Shown here one piece after another: positions 52,939 through 61,411 of a stretch of DNA of 64,000 nucleotides (its first letter is position 1; every line of letters begins with the position of its first letter). The notes under the pieces are model-generated. The model was not told where the DNA came from. It searched no databases and saw nothing but the letters and a program-made list of their open reading frames with translations. Made by a program: the position numbers and the translations under genes. Source of the stretch: Flavobacterium sp. Root186 (GTDB lineage Bacteria > Bacteroidota > Bacteroidia > Flavobacteriales > Flavobacteriaceae); the NCBI RefSeq assembly GCF_001428525.1, contig NZ_LMHW01000012.1:124114-188113 (forward strand), read 5' to 3'.

Positions 52939-54348
52939 ATGGAAAAAGATAACATTGCAGTAGGTCTAGATATTGGAACGACAAAGATAGTTGCCATGAT
53001 AGGCAAGAAGAATGAATATGGCAAACTGGAAATTTTGGGTATTGGGAAATCCAAAAGTCTGGGTGTTGCGAGAGGTGTTGTAAACAACATTACGCAGACT
53101 ATTCAATCGATTCAGCAAGCAATACTTGAAGCAGAAAATAATTCAGGTTACAAAATAAAAGATGTTGTGGTGGGTATCGCCGGACAGCATATAAGAAGTA
53201 TTCAGCATACAGATTACATCAGCCGTAACAATCCGGAGGAAGTAATTGGCGAAAAAGATATTCAGCTTTTAATCGATCAGGTTAATAAACTGGCAATGTT
53301 ACCGGGAGAAGAAATTATTCACGTTTTGCCGCAGGAATTTAAAATAGACGGGCAATCCGAAATAAAAGAACCAATCGGAATGTACGGCGGAAGATTAGAA
53401 TCTAGTTTTCATGTTGTAGTAGGACAGGCCTCTTCGATCAGAAATGTTGGAAGATGTATTCAGAGTTCAGGAATCGAATTATCAGGATTGACATTAGAAC
53501 CATTAGCGTCGGCAGATGCAGTTTTAAGTCAGGAAGAAAAAGAAGCTGGAGTTGCGCTTATCGATATTGGAGGCGGAACAACAGATTTAGCTATTTTTAA
53601 AGATGGAATCATTCGTCATACTGCAGTAATTCCTTTTGGAGGAAATGTAATTACAGATGACATTAAAGAAGGCTGTTCGATTATTGAAAAACAGGCTGAG
53701 CTTTTAAAAATAAAATTCGGATCAGCTTGGCCGGGAGAAAATAAAGACAACGAAATTGTTTCTATTCCAGGTTTAAGAGGAAGAGAGCCGAAAGAGATTT
53801 CGCTTAAAAACTTATCTAAAATTATTCACGCCCGTGTGGTGGAAATTGTAGAACAGGTTTTTGCAGAAATCAAAGCTTACGGACACGAAGATCCCCGCAA
53901 AAAATTAATTGCAGGAATCGTTCTTACAGGTGGTGGAGCTCAGCTAAAACATATTAAACAATTAGTGGAGTACATTACCGGAATGGATACCAGAATTGGG
54001 TATCCAAATGAGCATTTAGCCGGGAATTCAAGCGAAGAAATTTCGAGTCCATTGTTTGCAACAGCAGTTGGTTTAGTAATGAACAGTATAGAAAACAGTA
54101 CACAGAGTGCTGTTAGAATGGAAATAGTAAATGAGCAGCCAAAAGTAGTTTACAGAAATGCACCGCCGCCAGTTCAGCAGCGATACGAAGTTGAAGAAAA
54201 CTACGTTGAGAAAGTAGAAACTATTGAAGAACCAAGAGAAGTGAAAACAAACAAGGTTACAGCAGAATCTACAGAAACAAAAATAAGAAGATCATTTTTT
54301 GATAGATATGTCGACAAAATCAAAGATTTTTTAGACAACGCTGAGTAA
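52939..54348 (+). CDS. ftsA: Cell division protein FtsA
   Basis: This 469-residue actin-like protein tethers FtsZ to the membrane. The phosphate-binding loops are GLDIGTTKIVAMIG and DIGGGTTDLAIF, and the adenosine motif is LTGGGAQLKHI. A Pro/Glu-rich linker leads to a C-terminal amphipathic helix (RSFFDRYVDKIKDFLDNAE) that serves as the membrane anchor. It starts 6 bp after ftsQ. Confidence 0.95.
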   Translation: MEKDNIAVGLDIGTTKIVAMIGKKNEYGKLEILGIGKSKSLGVARGVVNNITQTIQSIQQAILEAENNSGYKIKDVVVGIAGQHIRSIQHTDYISRNNPEEVIGEKDIQLLIDQVNKLAMLPGEEIIHVLPQEFKIDGQSEIKEPIGMYGGRLESSFHVVVGQASSIRNVGRCIQSSGIELSGLTLEPLASADAVLSQEEKEAGVALIDIGGGTTDLAIFKDGIIRHTAVIPFGGNVITDDIKEGCSIIEKQAELLKIKFGSAWPGENKDNEIVSIPGLRGREPKEISLKNLSKIIHARVVEIVEQVFAEIKAYGHEDPRKKLIAGIVLTGGGAQLKHIKQLVEYITGMDTRIGYPNEHLAGNSSEEISSPLFATAVGLVMNSIENSTQSAVRMEIVNEQPKVVYRNAPPPVQQRYEVEENYVEKVETIEEPREVKTNKVTAESTETKIRRSFFDRYVDKIKDFLDNAE

Positions 54349-54441
54349 ATATAAGCCGAATAATAAGAGAAAAGGATTACTTTTTGCCCCAAGTCAAGAA
54401 GTAAAAAATGTACTAAATAAGAATTTCAAAAAACCAAAAAG

Positions 54442-56424
54442 ATGATGAGCAACTCAGAATTTGGAAGTATTTCATTTGATTTACCGAAAAATCAATCAAA
54501 TGTAATCAAAGTAATAGGTGTAGGTGGAGGTGGTAGTAACGCGATTAACCACATGTTTAAGCAAGGTATTAAAGGTGTAGATTTTATCGTTTGTAATACC
54601 GATTCACAAGCATTGCAAAATAGTTCAGTACCTAATAAAATTCAGTTAGGTATGAATTTAACTGAAGGTTTAGGAGCAGGAGCAAATCCTGATGTAGGAC
54701 AGCAGTCTGCTATTGAAAGTATCGCCGACATTGAAAAAATGTTAGACCGTGGTACTAAAATGGTATTTATTACCGCAGGTATGGGTGGAGGAACCGGTAC
54801 AGGTGCCGCTCCCGTAATTGCACAATTAGCAAAAGAAAGAGAAATCCTTACGGTAGGCATCGTGACAATTCCGTTTCAATTTGAAGGGAAAGTACGTCAG
54901 GAACAAGCTTTATTGGGAATCGAAAAATTACGTAAACAAGTCGACTCTTTAATTGTAATTAACAACAATAAATTAAGAGAAGTTTACGGAAACCTTGGTT
55001 TCAAAGCAGGATTCTCAAAAGCAGATGAAGTTTTGGCAACAGCCTCTAGAGGTATTGCTGAAGTAATTACGCACCACTATACTCAAAATATCGATTTACG
55101 CGATGCTAAAACAGTTTTGGCAAACAGCGGAACGGCTATTATGGGATCTGCTGTGGCAGAAGGAGAAAACAGAGCAAAAGATGCGATTGTATCTGCATTA
55201 GATTCTCCATTATTAAATGACAATAAAATTACAGGTGCCAAAAACGTATTGTTGCTTATCGTTTCTGGATCTAACGAAATAACGCTTGACGAAATCGGAG
55301 AAATCAACGATCATATTCAGGCAGAAGCAGGTTACAATGCAAATATTATCATGGGAGTTGGTGAAGACGAAACTCTTGGTGAGGCTATTGCTGTAACTAT
55401 CATTGCGACTGGTTTTGATGTTGAACAACAAAACGAAATCGTTAATACGGAGCCTAAAAAAATCATACACACGTTAGAAGATGAGCAAAGAAGTGTTCAT
55501 AATTTAACGAACAGACCGCTTACTTCTTTTGATTTAAATGCAGAGACACCTACTGCAAAAACAGAAGAAAAAGTAGTTTTTGATTTAATGGAAGATACGG
55601 TTGCTCCCGTAATTCAAACTCCGGTTGCGCCAGTAACAACGCCAACAATTAATCAGGAAGAATTGGTAGTAATGTCTGAGTTTATTAAAAACCTGGATGT
55701 TACGTTTGAAATCGTTTCGCCAATTACTGATATTGATTTTAAAATTTCAACTCCGGCAGCACAAACTGTTCAGGAAGTAAAACCTGTACAGCAAAGAACT
55801 TTTGAAAGAGAGGAACAAACTACTTTTTCATTTGATTTACCGCTTTTCAAGTCTGAGCCAGAAGTGAAAAGAGAACCAGCTGCAGAGCAGGAAAATAAAA
55901 TCATGTTTGAGCTAACAAACGAAACCCGTAACATTAAAGTTAACGATCCTGTTTCATTTGTACCTGTAACAGAACTTTCTGATAACGGAATTATCAAATA
56001 TTCTTTAGAAGAATATATGGAAGTTGAAAACGAATTGACTGCTTCAAAACCAGTTGAAAAGGTGATAGAAGATACAGTTCCTGAGGAATTGAACATTACT
56101 TTAAAACCAAGAGTTGATTTTGCAAGTCAGCCTGATTTTACAACAACTTCAGAAGTTTCTCCAATGGAATTGACAATTGAGGAAACACTTCGTTTAAGAG
56201 CTGAAGAAAGAAGAAAGAAACTAAAAGAATTTAATTATAAATTCCACAATAACGTTTCAAGAATCGATGAGTTGGAAAAAGAGCCGGCTTACAAAAGATT
56301 AGGAATCGATTTATCGAATTCTCAATCAAACAATACAAATTCAAGAATTTCGGTTGGAACAGATAGTAACAACGATTTGCAATTGCGTTCAAACAATTCA
56401 TTTTTGCACGACAACGTAGATTAA
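54442..56424 (+). CDS. ftsZ: Cell division protein FtsZ with long C-terminal extension
   Basis: This tubulin-like GTPase forms the division ring. The tubulin signature GGGTGTGAAP lies at about 114-123 and the GTPase core ends near residue 335. A disordered linker of roughly 250 residues follows, then a conserved helical block near 590-625 (RRKKLKEFNYKFHN, EPAYKRLGI), and the protein ends in NNSFLHDNVD. At 660 residues it is far longer than E. coli FtsZ (383), and the usual FtsA-binding peptide is not recognisable. The start may be either of two adjacent ATGs. Confidence 0.95.
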   Translation: MMSNSEFGSISFDLPKNQSNVIKVIGVGGGGSNAINHMFKQGIKGVDFIVCNTDSQALQNSSVPNKIQLGMNLTEGLGAGANPDVGQQSAIESIADIEKMLDRGTKMVFITAGMGGGTGTGAAPVIAQLAKEREILTVGIVTIPFQFEGKVRQEQALLGIEKLRKQVDSLIVINNNKLREVYGNLGFKAGFSKADEVLATASRGIAEVITHHYTQNIDLRDAKTVLANSGTAIMGSAVAEGENRAKDAIVSALDSPLLNDNKITGAKNVLLLIVSGSNEITLDEIGEINDHIQAEAGYNANIIMGVGEDETLGEAIAVTIIATGFDVEQQNEIVNTEPKKIIHTLEDEQRSVHNLTNRPLTSFDLNAETPTAKTEEKVVFDLMEDTVAPVIQTPVAPVTTPTINQEELVVMSEFIKNLDVTFEIVSPITDIDFKISTPAAQTVQEVKPVQQRTFEREEQTTFSFDLPLFKSEPEVKREPAAEQENKIMFELTNETRNIKVNDPVSFVPVTELSDNGIIKYSLEEYMEVENELTASKPVEKVIEDTVPEELNITLKPRVDFASQPDFTTTSEVSPMELTIEETLRLRAEERRKKLKEFNYKFHNNVSRIDELEKEPAYKRLGIDLSNSQSNNTNSRISVGTDSNNDLQLRSNNSFLHDNVD

Positions 56425-56445
56425 TTTTACAATCATAATATTAGG

Positions 56446-56486
56446 ATAGCCCGAAAATTGGATTTAATTTTCGGGTTATTTTTTTT
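56446..56486 (+). terminator. Terminator of the dcw cluster after ftsZ
   Basis: CCCGAAAATT pairs with AATTTTCGGG, followed by a run of eight T, just past the ftsZ stop codon. Confidence 0.85.
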
Positions 56487-56541
56487 ATCTTCGCACAGAA
56501 TTTAGAAATTTGACTTTAAAAAGTAATAAATAAAATCAATA

Positions 56542-56632
56542 TTGTCATCCTGAGCGAAGTCGAAGGCTTAATAGCTAAATGGGCTTCGACAAAGTTTATC
56601 CTGAGCGTAGCCGAATGGACTCAGCCTGACAG
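56542..56632. repeat. REP-like element with CCTGAGCG-type repeats
   Basis: The segment contains TCCTGAGCGAAGTCGAAGG and TCCTGAGCGTAGCCGAATGG as diverged direct repeats. GTCGAAG and CTTCGAC form an internal inverted pair, and the outer ends TGTCATCCTGAG and CTCAGCCTGACA are an imperfect inverted pair. No gene is inside. Confidence 0.7.
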
Positions 56633-56718
56633 ATTCTAAAAAATTACAATTAGTCGAGAACATTTTCAATACAGAAATCAATTTATAAGCACTAGCTTAT
56701 TCAAATAAAAAATAAAAG

Positions 56719-57168
56719 ATGAGTTTACAAACACAAATCATGGAAGAGATTAAAACTGCCATGAAAGCAAAAGATACAGTAGCATTAGAATCTTTAAGAG
56801 CAATTAAATCTGAATTATTATTAGCTTCGACAGCTTCTGGATCTAAAGAAGAATTATCAGAAGATGATGAAATTAAATTACTTCAAAGATTAGTTAAAAC
56901 CCGTAAAGAAAGCGCAAGAATCTTTACAGAGCAAAACCGTCCTGACTTAGCTGAACCAGAATTAGCTCAGGTTGCGGTAATCGAGAAGTTTTTACCAGCA
57001 CAGTTAAGTGAAGAAGAAGTAGAAGCTGTAGTTGCAAAAATTATCGCTGAAACTGGGGCTTCTGGAATTGCTTCAATGGGTAAAGTTATGGGATTAGCTT
57101 CTGCTCAATTAGGCGGAACTGCTGAAGGAAAAACTATTTCTACAATTGTGAAAAAATTACTTTCGTAA
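56719..57168 (+). CDS. GatB/YqeY domain-containing protein
   Basis: This 149-residue all-helical cytoplasmic protein has the YqeY layout (MEEIKTAMKAKDTVALESLR; FLPAQLSEEEVEAVV; SMGKVMGLAS). The domain is shared with the C-terminus of the amidotransferase subunit GatB and binds tRNA there; the role of the free-standing protein is unknown. A tRNA-Arg gene lies 71 bp downstream and may share the transcript. Confidence 0.93.
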   Translation: MSLQTQIMEEIKTAMKAKDTVALESLRAIKSELLLASTASGSKEELSEDDEIKLLQRLVKTRKESARIFTEQNRPDLAEPELAQVAVIEKFLPAQLSEEEVEAVVAKIIAETGASGIASMGKVMGLASAQLGGTAEGKTISTIVKKLLS

Positions 57169-57177
57169 AAAAAATTA

Positions 57178-57221
57178 GATTTTAGAGTTCAGATTTTAGA
57201 TTGAATCTGAATTCTAAAATC
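57178..57221 (+). other. 18-bp intergenic hairpin between the yqeY-type gene and tRNA-Arg
   Basis: Arms at 57178-57195 and 57204-57221 pair with one mismatch around an 8-nt loop. No T run follows, so it is not a typical terminator; it could mark an RNA-processing point before the tRNA. Confidence 0.55.
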
Positions 57222-57239
57222 ATAAACCTAAAATAAAAT

Positions 57240-57313
57240 GACCTCGTAGTTCAACTGGATAGAATATCAGATTTCGGCTCTGAGGGTTGGGGGTTCGAAC
57301 CCCTCCGGGGTCA
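57240..57313 (+). tRNA. tRNA-Arg (anticodon UCG)
   Basis: This is a 74-nt cloverleaf. The acceptor GACCTCG pairs with CGGGGTC (with one wobble). The anticodon stem TCAGA/TCTGA encloses TTTCGGC, giving anticodon TCG, and the T loop TTCGAAC sits in a G-rich stem. The discriminator is A; CCA is not encoded. Confidence 0.93.
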
Positions 57314-57320
57314 CTTATAA

Positions 57321-57350
57321 AAAGCCTGAGAATTTATATTCTCAGGCTTT
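57321..57350 (+). terminator. Terminator after tRNA-Arg
   Basis: AAAGCCTGAGAAT and its complement with a 4-nt loop form a perfect 13-bp stem 7 nt after the tRNA. Confidence 0.8.
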
Positions 57351-57563
57351 CCTTTTTATAGTTTGAAAATGATTTTCTAAATTTTTAATTTTTGAAAAAT
57401 CAGCATTTATGGCAAATTTAGGTTCGAAATCCATTATCGTCTTTAATTTTTAAACCTAAATTTATATTCTATTAGTAGAGTAAAACAATTACTTTGTTTA
57501 TATATTGATTTCTAAAATAATTAATTAAATTACAGTATTTTAATAGCACAATTAAACTTAATT
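57351..57563. other. AT-rich gap with no recognised feature
   Basis: About 210 bp of very AT-rich DNA between the tRNA-Arg terminator and the TlpA-like gene. No promoter matching TAnnTTTG, no hairpin and no ORF was found. Confidence 0.5.
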
Positions 57564-58220
57564 ATGATTAAAATTAAAACCATTCTATTTTTATTATTTA
57601 TTTCAAATTCTATATTAGCTCAAACTAATTTTTTTAAAATGCCTGATGGTACAATCTTGGATGAAAAAACTTTCAACAGGAAAAAAAATGATATGATTGA
57701 AACAGGAAATATAAATGTTGGAGTAGAAGCAGGCATTATAAGAAATGATTCAATCATAAAAGAGGTTAAATTAGATTATTTAAATCCATTTACGAAACAT
57801 AAAAAGAAAATTGGTACTGCATTCGAAATTCAAAAATTCAAAAATAAGGAAGGTAAAAATTATGATGAAAATTATCTAAAAGGTAAAGCATCATTAATTA
57901 ATTTTTGGTCCATAAATTGCGAACCTTGTATTAAAGAATTCCCTGATTTGAACAGAATTAAGCAACAGTTTAATAATTCAGTAAATTTTGTGGCTATTAC
58001 AGTTGATAGTTCTGTAGATGTCGAGAATTTTCTCAAAAAACATAAATTTGATTATGACCAGATTACAGATTCATTATTTCCACTTCTTAATGAATTAAAA
58101 ATAAATGCTTTACCAATGACTATTATATTAGATAAAAATGGTATCATTTTAAATGTCTATGGAGGATTAATTACAGACAACGAAAATGAAGTTATTGAAA
58201 CATTGAAAAACTCATTATAA
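57564..58220 (+). CDS. TlpA-like thioredoxin-fold protein
   Basis: This 218-residue exported protein has signal peptide MIKIKTILFLLFISNSILAQ. An N-terminal region of about 85 residues matches nothing I recognise. A TlpA/ResA-type thioredoxin domain begins near 100: ASLINFWSINCEPCIKEFP with redox pair C119-x-x-C122 and a cis-proline in ALPMTIILD. It should act as a periplasmic thiol-disulfide reductase; the partner is unknown. The coding sequence is visibly more AT-rich than its neighbours, which may indicate recent acquisition. Confidence 0.85.
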   Translation: MIKIKTILFLLFISNSILAQTNFFKMPDGTILDEKTFNRKKNDMIETGNINVGVEAGIIRNDSIIKEVKLDYLNPFTKHKKKIGTAFEIQKFKNKEGKNYDENYLKGKASLINFWSINCEPCIKEFPDLNRIKQQFNNSVNFVAITVDSSVDVENFLKKHKFDYDQITDSLFPLLNELKINALPMTIILDKNGIILNVYGGLITDNENEVIETLKNSL

Positions 58221-58261
58221 TACAACTATTTTAATCATTAATAAAAACAATAAAAATATTT

Positions 58262-58462
58262 ATGATGACACTAATTGCAATATTTTTTCCGTCCCTTTCT
58301 TTTTTATTTAGAGGTAAAATTTTTACTGCCATTATCTGTTTAATTCTGCAGGTAACTTTGATTGGCTGGATTCCTGCAGCAATTTGGGCCGTGATTTCTT
58401 TACAAAATTCAAGAGCAGATAAACGTAATGAGAAATTGATAAAAGCGACGAGAGCTAGATAA
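58262..58462 (+). CDS. YqaE/Pmp3 family membrane protein
   Basis: This 66-residue protein has two hydrophobic helices and the family phrase IICLILQVTLIGWIPAAIWA. Pmp3/YqaE proteins are small inner-membrane proteins linked to salt or membrane stress; the mechanism is unclear. The first ATG is doubled (MM), and either could be used. A 42-bp gap separates it from the TlpA-like gene. Confidence 0.82.
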   Translation: MMTLIAIFFPSLSFLFRGKIFTAIICLILQVTLIGWIPAAIWAVISLQNSRADKRNEKLIKATRAR

Positions 58463-58520
58463 CAACCTTTGCTTTTCAAAGTTTTTCTTTTAAGCAGTAT
58501 GTGAAATCTTTAAAACTTAA

Positions 58521-58718
58521 TTATTTATCAGATCGTTTTTTTCTAAAATTTTTAATCAAAACAATAACTGAAAACACAAAAACAATACTATACACAATTG
58601 CCAGTGCCGGTTTTTCAAATTTTAGTGTTTCAAAGTCGAATTGCTTATAGAGCGCTGCAACTAAAATGATTGCAACAATAGTAAAAGTAAATACTGGTAC
58701 ATTGTTTTTGTTTTCCAT
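58521..58718 (-). CDS. Small two-helix membrane protein
   Basis: The 65-residue product has two hydrophobic segments (about 10-25 and 37-57) and a basic tail (KNFRKKRSDK). I recognise no family. The frame has no stops, uses a normal ATG and lies 30 bp downstream of the dihydrofolate-reductase-like gene on the same strand, so it may be the second gene of that unit. Function unknown. Confidence 0.6.
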   Translation of the reverse strand: MENKNNVPVFTFTIVAIILVAALYKQFDFETLKFEKPALAIVYSIVFVFSVIVLIKNFRKKRSDK

Positions 58719-58748
58719 GTTTTTGATATTTTGGTTTTATAAGGTTAA

Positions 58749-59351
58749 TTATTTAATAGTTTCTCCCGCATTTCCTGTTTTGACATCTCCCGCACGTTTA
58801 TAACTGGCTAAAATGACTCCGGTTGTAGTTACAGTACTTTCTGTTAAAGTAAATCCTGATGGATGCGCTGTATTGTCAAAAAGCTTTTTTCCTTTACCAA
58901 GCAATAAAGGATGAATTTTCAATTTAAGTTCATCTACTAAATCATTTTTCAATAATAAATGAACAAGTTCACTGCTTCCCCAAACCTGAATGTCCAAACC
59001 TTCTGAAGCTTTAAGTTTCTTTATATCGGCCAGACTTTTGATGAAATTAGAATTTTTCCAATCTGATTTTTTTCTGGTTTTAGAGAGAATGTATTTGTTT
59101 CCTTCATTAATTCCCGGCCAAAATTCTTTGTTTTTAGGCCAGTACTCTTCCCAGATTTCAAAAGTCTTTCTGCCTAAAAGATAATCGGCAGGTTTTATTT
59201 CATTGGCTACAGCTTTACTATAAACTTCATCGCCAAATGGTGCTGTCCAGCCGCCAAATTTAAATCCGTCTGATTTATCTTCTTTTGGTCCGCCCGGAGC
59301 CTGCATAACCCCATCTAGCGAAATCATTGACAAAACAATTATTTTTCTCAT
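58749..59351 (-). CDS. Dihydrofolate reductase-like (RibD C-terminal domain) protein
   Basis: This 200-residue cytoplasmic protein carries the RibD_C / DHFR-like nucleotide-binding fold: MISLDGVMQAPGG at the N-terminus, DYLLGRKTFEIWEEYWP, the strand IQVWGSSELVHLLL and LKIHPLLLGKGKKLF. The group includes YwjB/YyaP-type reductases of unknown substrate; it is not the classical DHFR of folate metabolism. Confidence 0.88.
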   Translation of the reverse strand: MRKIIVLSMISLDGVMQAPGGPKEDKSDGFKFGGWTAPFGDEVYSKAVANEIKPADYLLGRKTFEIWEEYWPKNKEFWPGINEGNKYILSKTRKKSDWKNSNFIKSLADIKKLKASEGLDIQVWGSSELVHLLLKNDLVDELKLKIHPLLLGKGKKLFDNTAHPSGFTLTESTVTTTGVILASYKRAGDVKTGNAGETIK

Positions 59352-59374
59352 AATATATTGATTTTGTGGATGTA

Positions 59375-59382
59375 CAAATTTA
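59375..59382 (-). promoter_or_regulatory. -7 element (TAAATTTG) of the RibD_C-like gene
   Basis: A perfect TAnnTTTG match on the minus strand, 24 nt upstream of the start codon. Confidence 0.5.
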
Positions 59383-59470
59383 ATTAACTACACAGAAATA
59401 TTGATAAACTAAGGAAAATAATCGTAAAAAGCTTTTCGATTTTGTCTTTATTAAAGTTAACAGAAGTAAA

Positions 59471-60100
59471 TCATCTTAAGTTTGAATAATCTGTTTTTTG
59501 ACTAACTTCATTATAAAATTGAGCTTTTTGATACGTGTTTTCAATAGGCTGATCTATGTTTTTAATTTTATCCCTGATAACAATTATCATATATAAAATT
59601 AAAATGAAGGTTATAAATAAACCAAAAATATTTAAAAGAAGCATCCCAATACCGTGTTCATCAACTTTTTCTTTTGCATAATCATATTCTACTTCGGCAT
59701 CAATTTGATTAACATCTGGATCTTCCGGTAAATAATGTACTGTCAAATATTTAATTAGTCGGTTAGGATCTTTTGGAATAAATTCTTCGGTTGTGAATTC
59801 ATTATTATAAACTTTATCATTTATTTTAAAACTGTATTTAAATTCATATGAATATTCATAATAATTACCACTTTTAATTTGTGTTGTGACATAATTATCG
59901 TCGAGTTCTGCAAGTATTGTTTTTCCGTTTTTTAATAAATTTTCTATTTTGTTTTTATAATGGCTGTCTCCATAAATTCTGTCGTAAGTGTTATTACAAC
60001 AAATTGCGAATAGTACCACTAATACAAATAAGAATCCTAAATTTTTAAGTAAAAAAATAACTTTTATTAGAGGATCAACTGAAGATTTTTTTTGGTTCAT
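59471..60100 (-). CDS. DUF3592-like membrane protein
   Basis: The product is 209 residues with two transmembrane helices (about 17-28 region and 148-170) flanking an extracytoplasmic beta-rich domain (YSFKINDKVYNNEFTTEEF, then VHYLPEDPDVNQID). The phrase YLPEDPDV fits the DUF3592 pattern. Function unknown. It stands alone. Confidence 0.7.
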   Translation of the reverse strand: MNQKKSSVDPLIKVIFLLKNLGFLFVLVVLFAICCNNTYDRIYGDSHYKNKIENLLKNGKTILAELDDNYVTTQIKSGNYYEYSYEFKYSFKINDKVYNNEFTTEEFIPKDPNRLIKYLTVHYLPEDPDVNQIDAEVEYDYAKEKVDEHGIGMLLLNIFGLFITFILILYMIIVIRDKIKNIDQPIENTYQKAQFYNEVSQKTDYSNLR

Positions 60101-60332
60101 TTAAATTTGTTATAGGTTTATATAAATTTGGGTCATATTTAGGGCAATTATTGTTGAGTTTAAAAGTGCTTTATTAGTGAAATTCATTTAAAGGATTATT
60201 AAAAAATACGAGTGTTTTTTGTTATGCCAATATAAGAAATGTTTATCTAGATAATTTACTCCTTTTTGGTAAGATATAGAAAACAATACTTCTTCAGATT
60301 TTAAAATCAAAATTGTTACAAAATCAGTTCTG
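60101..60332. other. AT-rich intergenic region, part of a 310-bp gap
   Basis: Between the DUF3592-like gene (start at 60100) and the alpha/beta hydrolase terminator at 60333-60388. I see no consensus promoter, no ORF and no repeat in it; the DUF3592-like promoter must be here but is not recognisable. Confidence 0.45.
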
Positions 60333-60388
60333 ATAAATTGAAAAAGGCTTTTAATCAACAATTAGATTAAAAGCCTTTTTCAATTTAT
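60333..60388 (-). terminator. Strong terminator of the alpha/beta hydrolase gene (24-bp perfect stem)
   Basis: Arms at 60333-60356 and 60365-60388 are exact complements with an 8-nt loop, containing AAAAAGGCTTTTAATC. The stem is unusually long. It lies 22 nt past the stop of the leftward hydrolase gene. Confidence 0.85.
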
Positions 60389-60410
60389 AATCAATTTAAT
60401 TTCCGGAAAT

Positions 60411-61259
60411 CTATTTCGTGTTCTGTAAAAAATTATCGATGTAATTTACTACCAGTGGAATATTTTGATGCTGAGGAGCATGCCCTGTTTGCGGCAGAAC
60501 AATTAACTGTGATGTTGGAAGCTGTTTGGTCAGCGGGTACCAATTTTCTACAGCAAAACTAATATCGTGATCTCCGGAAATAATTAATATGGGTGTTTTG
60601 GTTGTTTTCAATTTATCTCTAAAATTATCCTTGTCTGCAACAGCACCTTCACCTCCTGAAAAATACAACTGGAAAACATCCATAGTCGACGGAATTTTAG
60701 AAACATCAATTCTTGTAGCAATTCGGTCATGAGAAGCTTTTGCGGCTTTTTTGCTTTCTTCGGATTCAGGTTCGAAGAATAATGTAATTTCATCGTTAAA
60801 ATCATTAACAGGTTTTAAAGCAGAGTCCAGAAATGCCTGTTCCAAGGGAACAACTCTTTCGCCTACAGGACCTGTTCCTAACAATATTGTATGCGTAGCA
60901 AGTTCAGGATATTGAAATGTAGCAGCTTGTGTAACTAATCCGCCGTAAGACCATCCCATTAAGACTACTTTTTGAATTTTTAGAAAATCAGCCAGATCTT
61001 TCACATCTTTGGCTACAATTTTAATATCTGTTGGAAGTGTTCCTGTTGAATATCCAATTCCCGAATAATCAAAAGTAACAACCTGATGTTTTTCTGCAAG
61101 GAGATCTAAAAACAACGGATCCCAGGTGTCCAGTGTCCCTCTAAAACGATTAATTAAGATAATTGGATTTCCCTCACCAATTGATCTGTAAGCGATTGTT
61201 CGACCTGAAAGTTCTGCAAATTTTGTTTCTGAATTTGATGCGTTTATTTTTGTGCTCAT
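60411..61259 (-). CDS. Alpha/beta hydrolase
   Basis: This 282-residue cytoplasmic protein has the hydrolase fold: nucleophile S104 in GWSYGG, an acidic residue in ISGDHDISF and the histidine in QTGHAPQHQ. The segment before the first strand (LINRFRGTLDTWDP) replaces the usual HG-type oxyanion motif, as in some Bacteroidota relatives of proline iminopeptidase and haloperoxidase types. Substrate unknown. Confidence 0.9.
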   Translation of the reverse strand: MSTKINASNSETKFAELSGRTIAYRSIGEGNPIILINRFRGTLDTWDPLFLDLLAEKHQVVTFDYSGIGYSTGTLPTDIKIVAKDVKDLADFLKIQKVVLMGWSYGGLVTQAATFQYPELATHTILLGTGPVGERVVPLEQAFLDSALKPVNDFNDEITLFFEPESEESKKAAKASHDRIATRIDVSKIPSTMDVFQLYFSGGEGAVADKDNFRDKLKTTKTPILIISGDHDISFAVENWYPLTKQLPTSQLIVLPQTGHAPQHQNIPLVVNYIDNFLQNTK

Positions 61260-61411
61260 TGGTTTAAATTTTGGTTAATAATGAATTACTAAAACAATTT
61301 TAATGCCTTTGAAAATTTTATTTACAAATCAAACCTTTACAGGATTTGAGCAATTATACTTCTATTTTTATTTCGCTAAAAAGTGGTGTTTTTTGCGAAA
61401 TATAGAAAATA

